From: Capilliphycus salinus | GTDB taxonomy: Bacteria; Cyanobacteriota; Cyanobacteriia; Cyanobacteriales; Microcoleaceae | Assembly: GCF_047276495.1 (NCBI RefSeq) | Contig: NZ_CP178543.1 | Coordinates: forward strand, 186,001-250,000 | Reading direction: 5' to 3' | Length of the DNA stretch: 64,000 nt | Shown here: positions 62,990 to 64,000 of the stretch, piece by piece | Layout: each line of letters opens with the position of its first letter | How positions within the stretch are numbered: position 1 is the first letter of the stretch | Program-made: the position numbers and the translations under genes | The notes under the pieces: generated by a model | Told to the model about the DNA's origin: nothing | What the model saw: the letters and a program-made list of their open reading frames with translations, nothing else | Database searches by the model: none

Positions 62990-64000
62990 TTAAAGCCGAC
63001 CATCCCCAGTCTCGGGGAGTTCTTGCTGTCGTTCTTCTTCCTCTTGACGCAGTTTTTCCGCTTCTGATAATGTCCGTTCCGGGTCATCTTTACGCGCTCG
63101 TTGGACATAGTTGAGCTTCAATTCCTCCAAAAGATCGAACAGCCATATTTGTAATTCGGACTGGGTGACTTCATCCTGAAGTTCTTGACGCAAAACGGAT
63201 TTAAAATTGTCGCTGAGTTTGTTAAAGAGTTCTCGCCCTTCTGCGTCGGAATAAGAGCTAGACAAAACATCATAACTCGCATTGGCTAAATAGTCGGCGA
63301 GTTGGTCGATCACATTCACGGGAAGACCTTTTAATCCGGGGATTTGTTGCAATCCTTGATAGAAATCTGATTTCGTTAATGTGCCTTTTAAACTGTGGCG
63401 TAATAAGTCTTCGATATCCGGCTGAACTTTGGGTAAAACTTGATAAATAGAAAGTTGTAAAATTCGATCAATAATCGCGTCTATTTTATCAATTTCGCTG
63501 ACTTGAATATAGGGATCTGGTTCTAAGATTGAACGCGCCATATCTCCCGTTTTTACCGAATCTTTGGCTTGATTAATTAACTGCACCATGATAAATGTTG
63601 ACACGCGATCGGCCAAATAAGCTGCGGGTTCGTGAGTAATTTGGGCTAAGATTCGTTCTAAATTAAATAAACCCGATTTATGAACTCGCACCGATACGGG
63701 TATGACTCGCAACCACCGCCAAGTCGGAAGCAAAAACAGCCAATCATACCAGCGCCGCAGCATCGCATCGAACCAACTCACTCCCGGTTGTCGCCTGGAA
63801 ATCATCAGGGTTCTACCGAGAAAATCAACCCCTAAAAATAGGATAAAATAAATATCCAGTTTCCAAAAATTATCGACATATTGACCATTTTCATCCACCG
63901 GTCTAAAGTAATTGACTTCTAAAAGAGGACGAATTCTTTCGTCAAAAAAAGCTAAAGCCTCTACAATTCCAACTTTCGCTAAATAGTCTTGACTCCAAAA
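62990..64000 (-). CDS. Multi-pass membrane protein, N-terminus beyond the window
   Basis: The frame is open through base 64000 (reading FWSQDYLAKVGIVEALAFFD at the edge), so the GTG at 63898 is internal and the true start lies outside. The visible 336 residues contain two hydrophobic segments (IYFILFLGVDFLG and a stretch around WLFLLPTWRWLRVIPVSV, basic at its end), then a long helical cytoplasmic domain with many Asp, Gln and Leu, and a charged C-terminus (EEEERQQELPETGDGRL). I do not know the family. The basic WRWLRVIPVSVRVHK segment resembles a membrane-interface or S4-type helix but that is weak. Confidence 0.75.
   Translation of the reverse strand, partial: FWSQDYLAKVGIVEALAFFDERIRPLLEVNYFRPVDENGQYVDNFWKLDIYFILFLGVDFLGRTLMISRRQPGVSWFDAMLRRWYDWLFLLPTWRWLRVIPVSVRVHKSGLFNLERILAQITHEPAAYLADRVSTFIMVQLINQAKDSVKTGDMARSILEPDPYIQVSEIDKIDAIIDRILQLSIYQVLPKVQPDIEDLLRHSLKGTLTKSDFYQGLQQIPGLKGLPVNVIDQLADYLANASYDVLSSSYSDAEGRELFNKLSDNFKSVLRQELQDEVTQSELQIWLFDLLEELKLNYVQRARKDDPERTLSEAEKLRQEEEERQQELPETGDGRL

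Noticed and set aside
1..64000. tRNA or rRNA genes
   Set aside because: I looked for cloverleaf-like and conserved rRNA segments in the spacers and saw none, though short ones can be missed without a covariance search.

Overview
This window is chromosomal DNA of a cyanobacterium. Evidence seen directly: MenD/MenB of phylloquinone synthesis, cytochrome c6, the variable chain of ferredoxin-thioredoxin reductase, Vipp1/PspA paralogues, a cyAbrB regulator, a HetZ-related protein, several small families I know only from cyanobacteria, frequent GCGATCGC (HIP1-type) octamers and heptamer-based short repeats. The HetZ-related gene, PEP-CTERM proteins and repeat style fit a filamentous, Oscillatoriales-like species; that is inference. 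I see no tRNA, rRNA, CRISPR array, transposase or prophage.

Layout. 1-9.1 kb: end of menD, a glutaredoxin, three tandem PspA/Vipp1-type genes, a SPOR-domain envelope protein, a DciA-like (DUF721) protein with a zinc-ribbon tail, a Cys-rich small protein, menB and purM. 9.1-16.6 kb: an RlpA-like protein carrying translated short repeats, a REC-histidine kinase, a PEP-CTERM protein and a 1010-residue CHASE-kinase-REC-SpoIIE phosphatase. 16.6-19.5 kb: a repeat-rich spacer, an LCIB-type (theta) carbonic anhydrase homologue and a HetZ-related gene. 19.6-24.6 kb: a protein-quality cluster (HtrA protease, DnaJ/CbpA, Hsp20, HrcA) with a PPC-domain gene. 24.7-32.5 kb: TPR protein, cytochrome c6, DUF1361, ABC exporter, DUF6464, YdcF, FtrV and small proteins. 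32.6-41.3 kb: a dense two-component region: an ethylene-receptor-like kinase, an Rcp1-like regulator, two REC-kinases, a divergent LuxR-type regulator, two DUF2294 proteins and a lone receiver. 41.8-45.5 kb: two CsbD-type stress proteins, an SDR, a small PEP-CTERM protein and a cysteine hydrolase. 45.5-49.8 kb: a tightly packed three-gene operon (HTH-ATPase protein, 7TMR-DISM hybrid kinase, receiver). 50.5-64 kb: vanadium haloperoxidase, a YjbQ-family gene interrupted by an amber codon, cyAbrB, M28 peptidase, SelO, metallophosphoesterase, SpeD, a DEDDh exonuclease-ATPase fusion, and a membrane protein running off the right edge.

How it fits together. Eleven two-component genes lie between 10.8 and 49.8 kb. 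Two same-strand blocks (32.7-38.8 kb and 45.6-49.8 kb) look like multi-step relays. The best candidates for something little described are the HTH-ATPase/7TMR-DISM/receiver operon, the exonuclease-ATPase fusion, the ethylene-receptor-like kinase whose ligand-pocket Asp is Asn, and the LCIB-type carbonic anhydrase homologue in a cyanobacterium. Short repeats repeatedly enter coding sequence: they supply the C-terminus of a PspA paralogue, sit in frame in the RlpA-like protein and form the end of the haloperoxidase gene.
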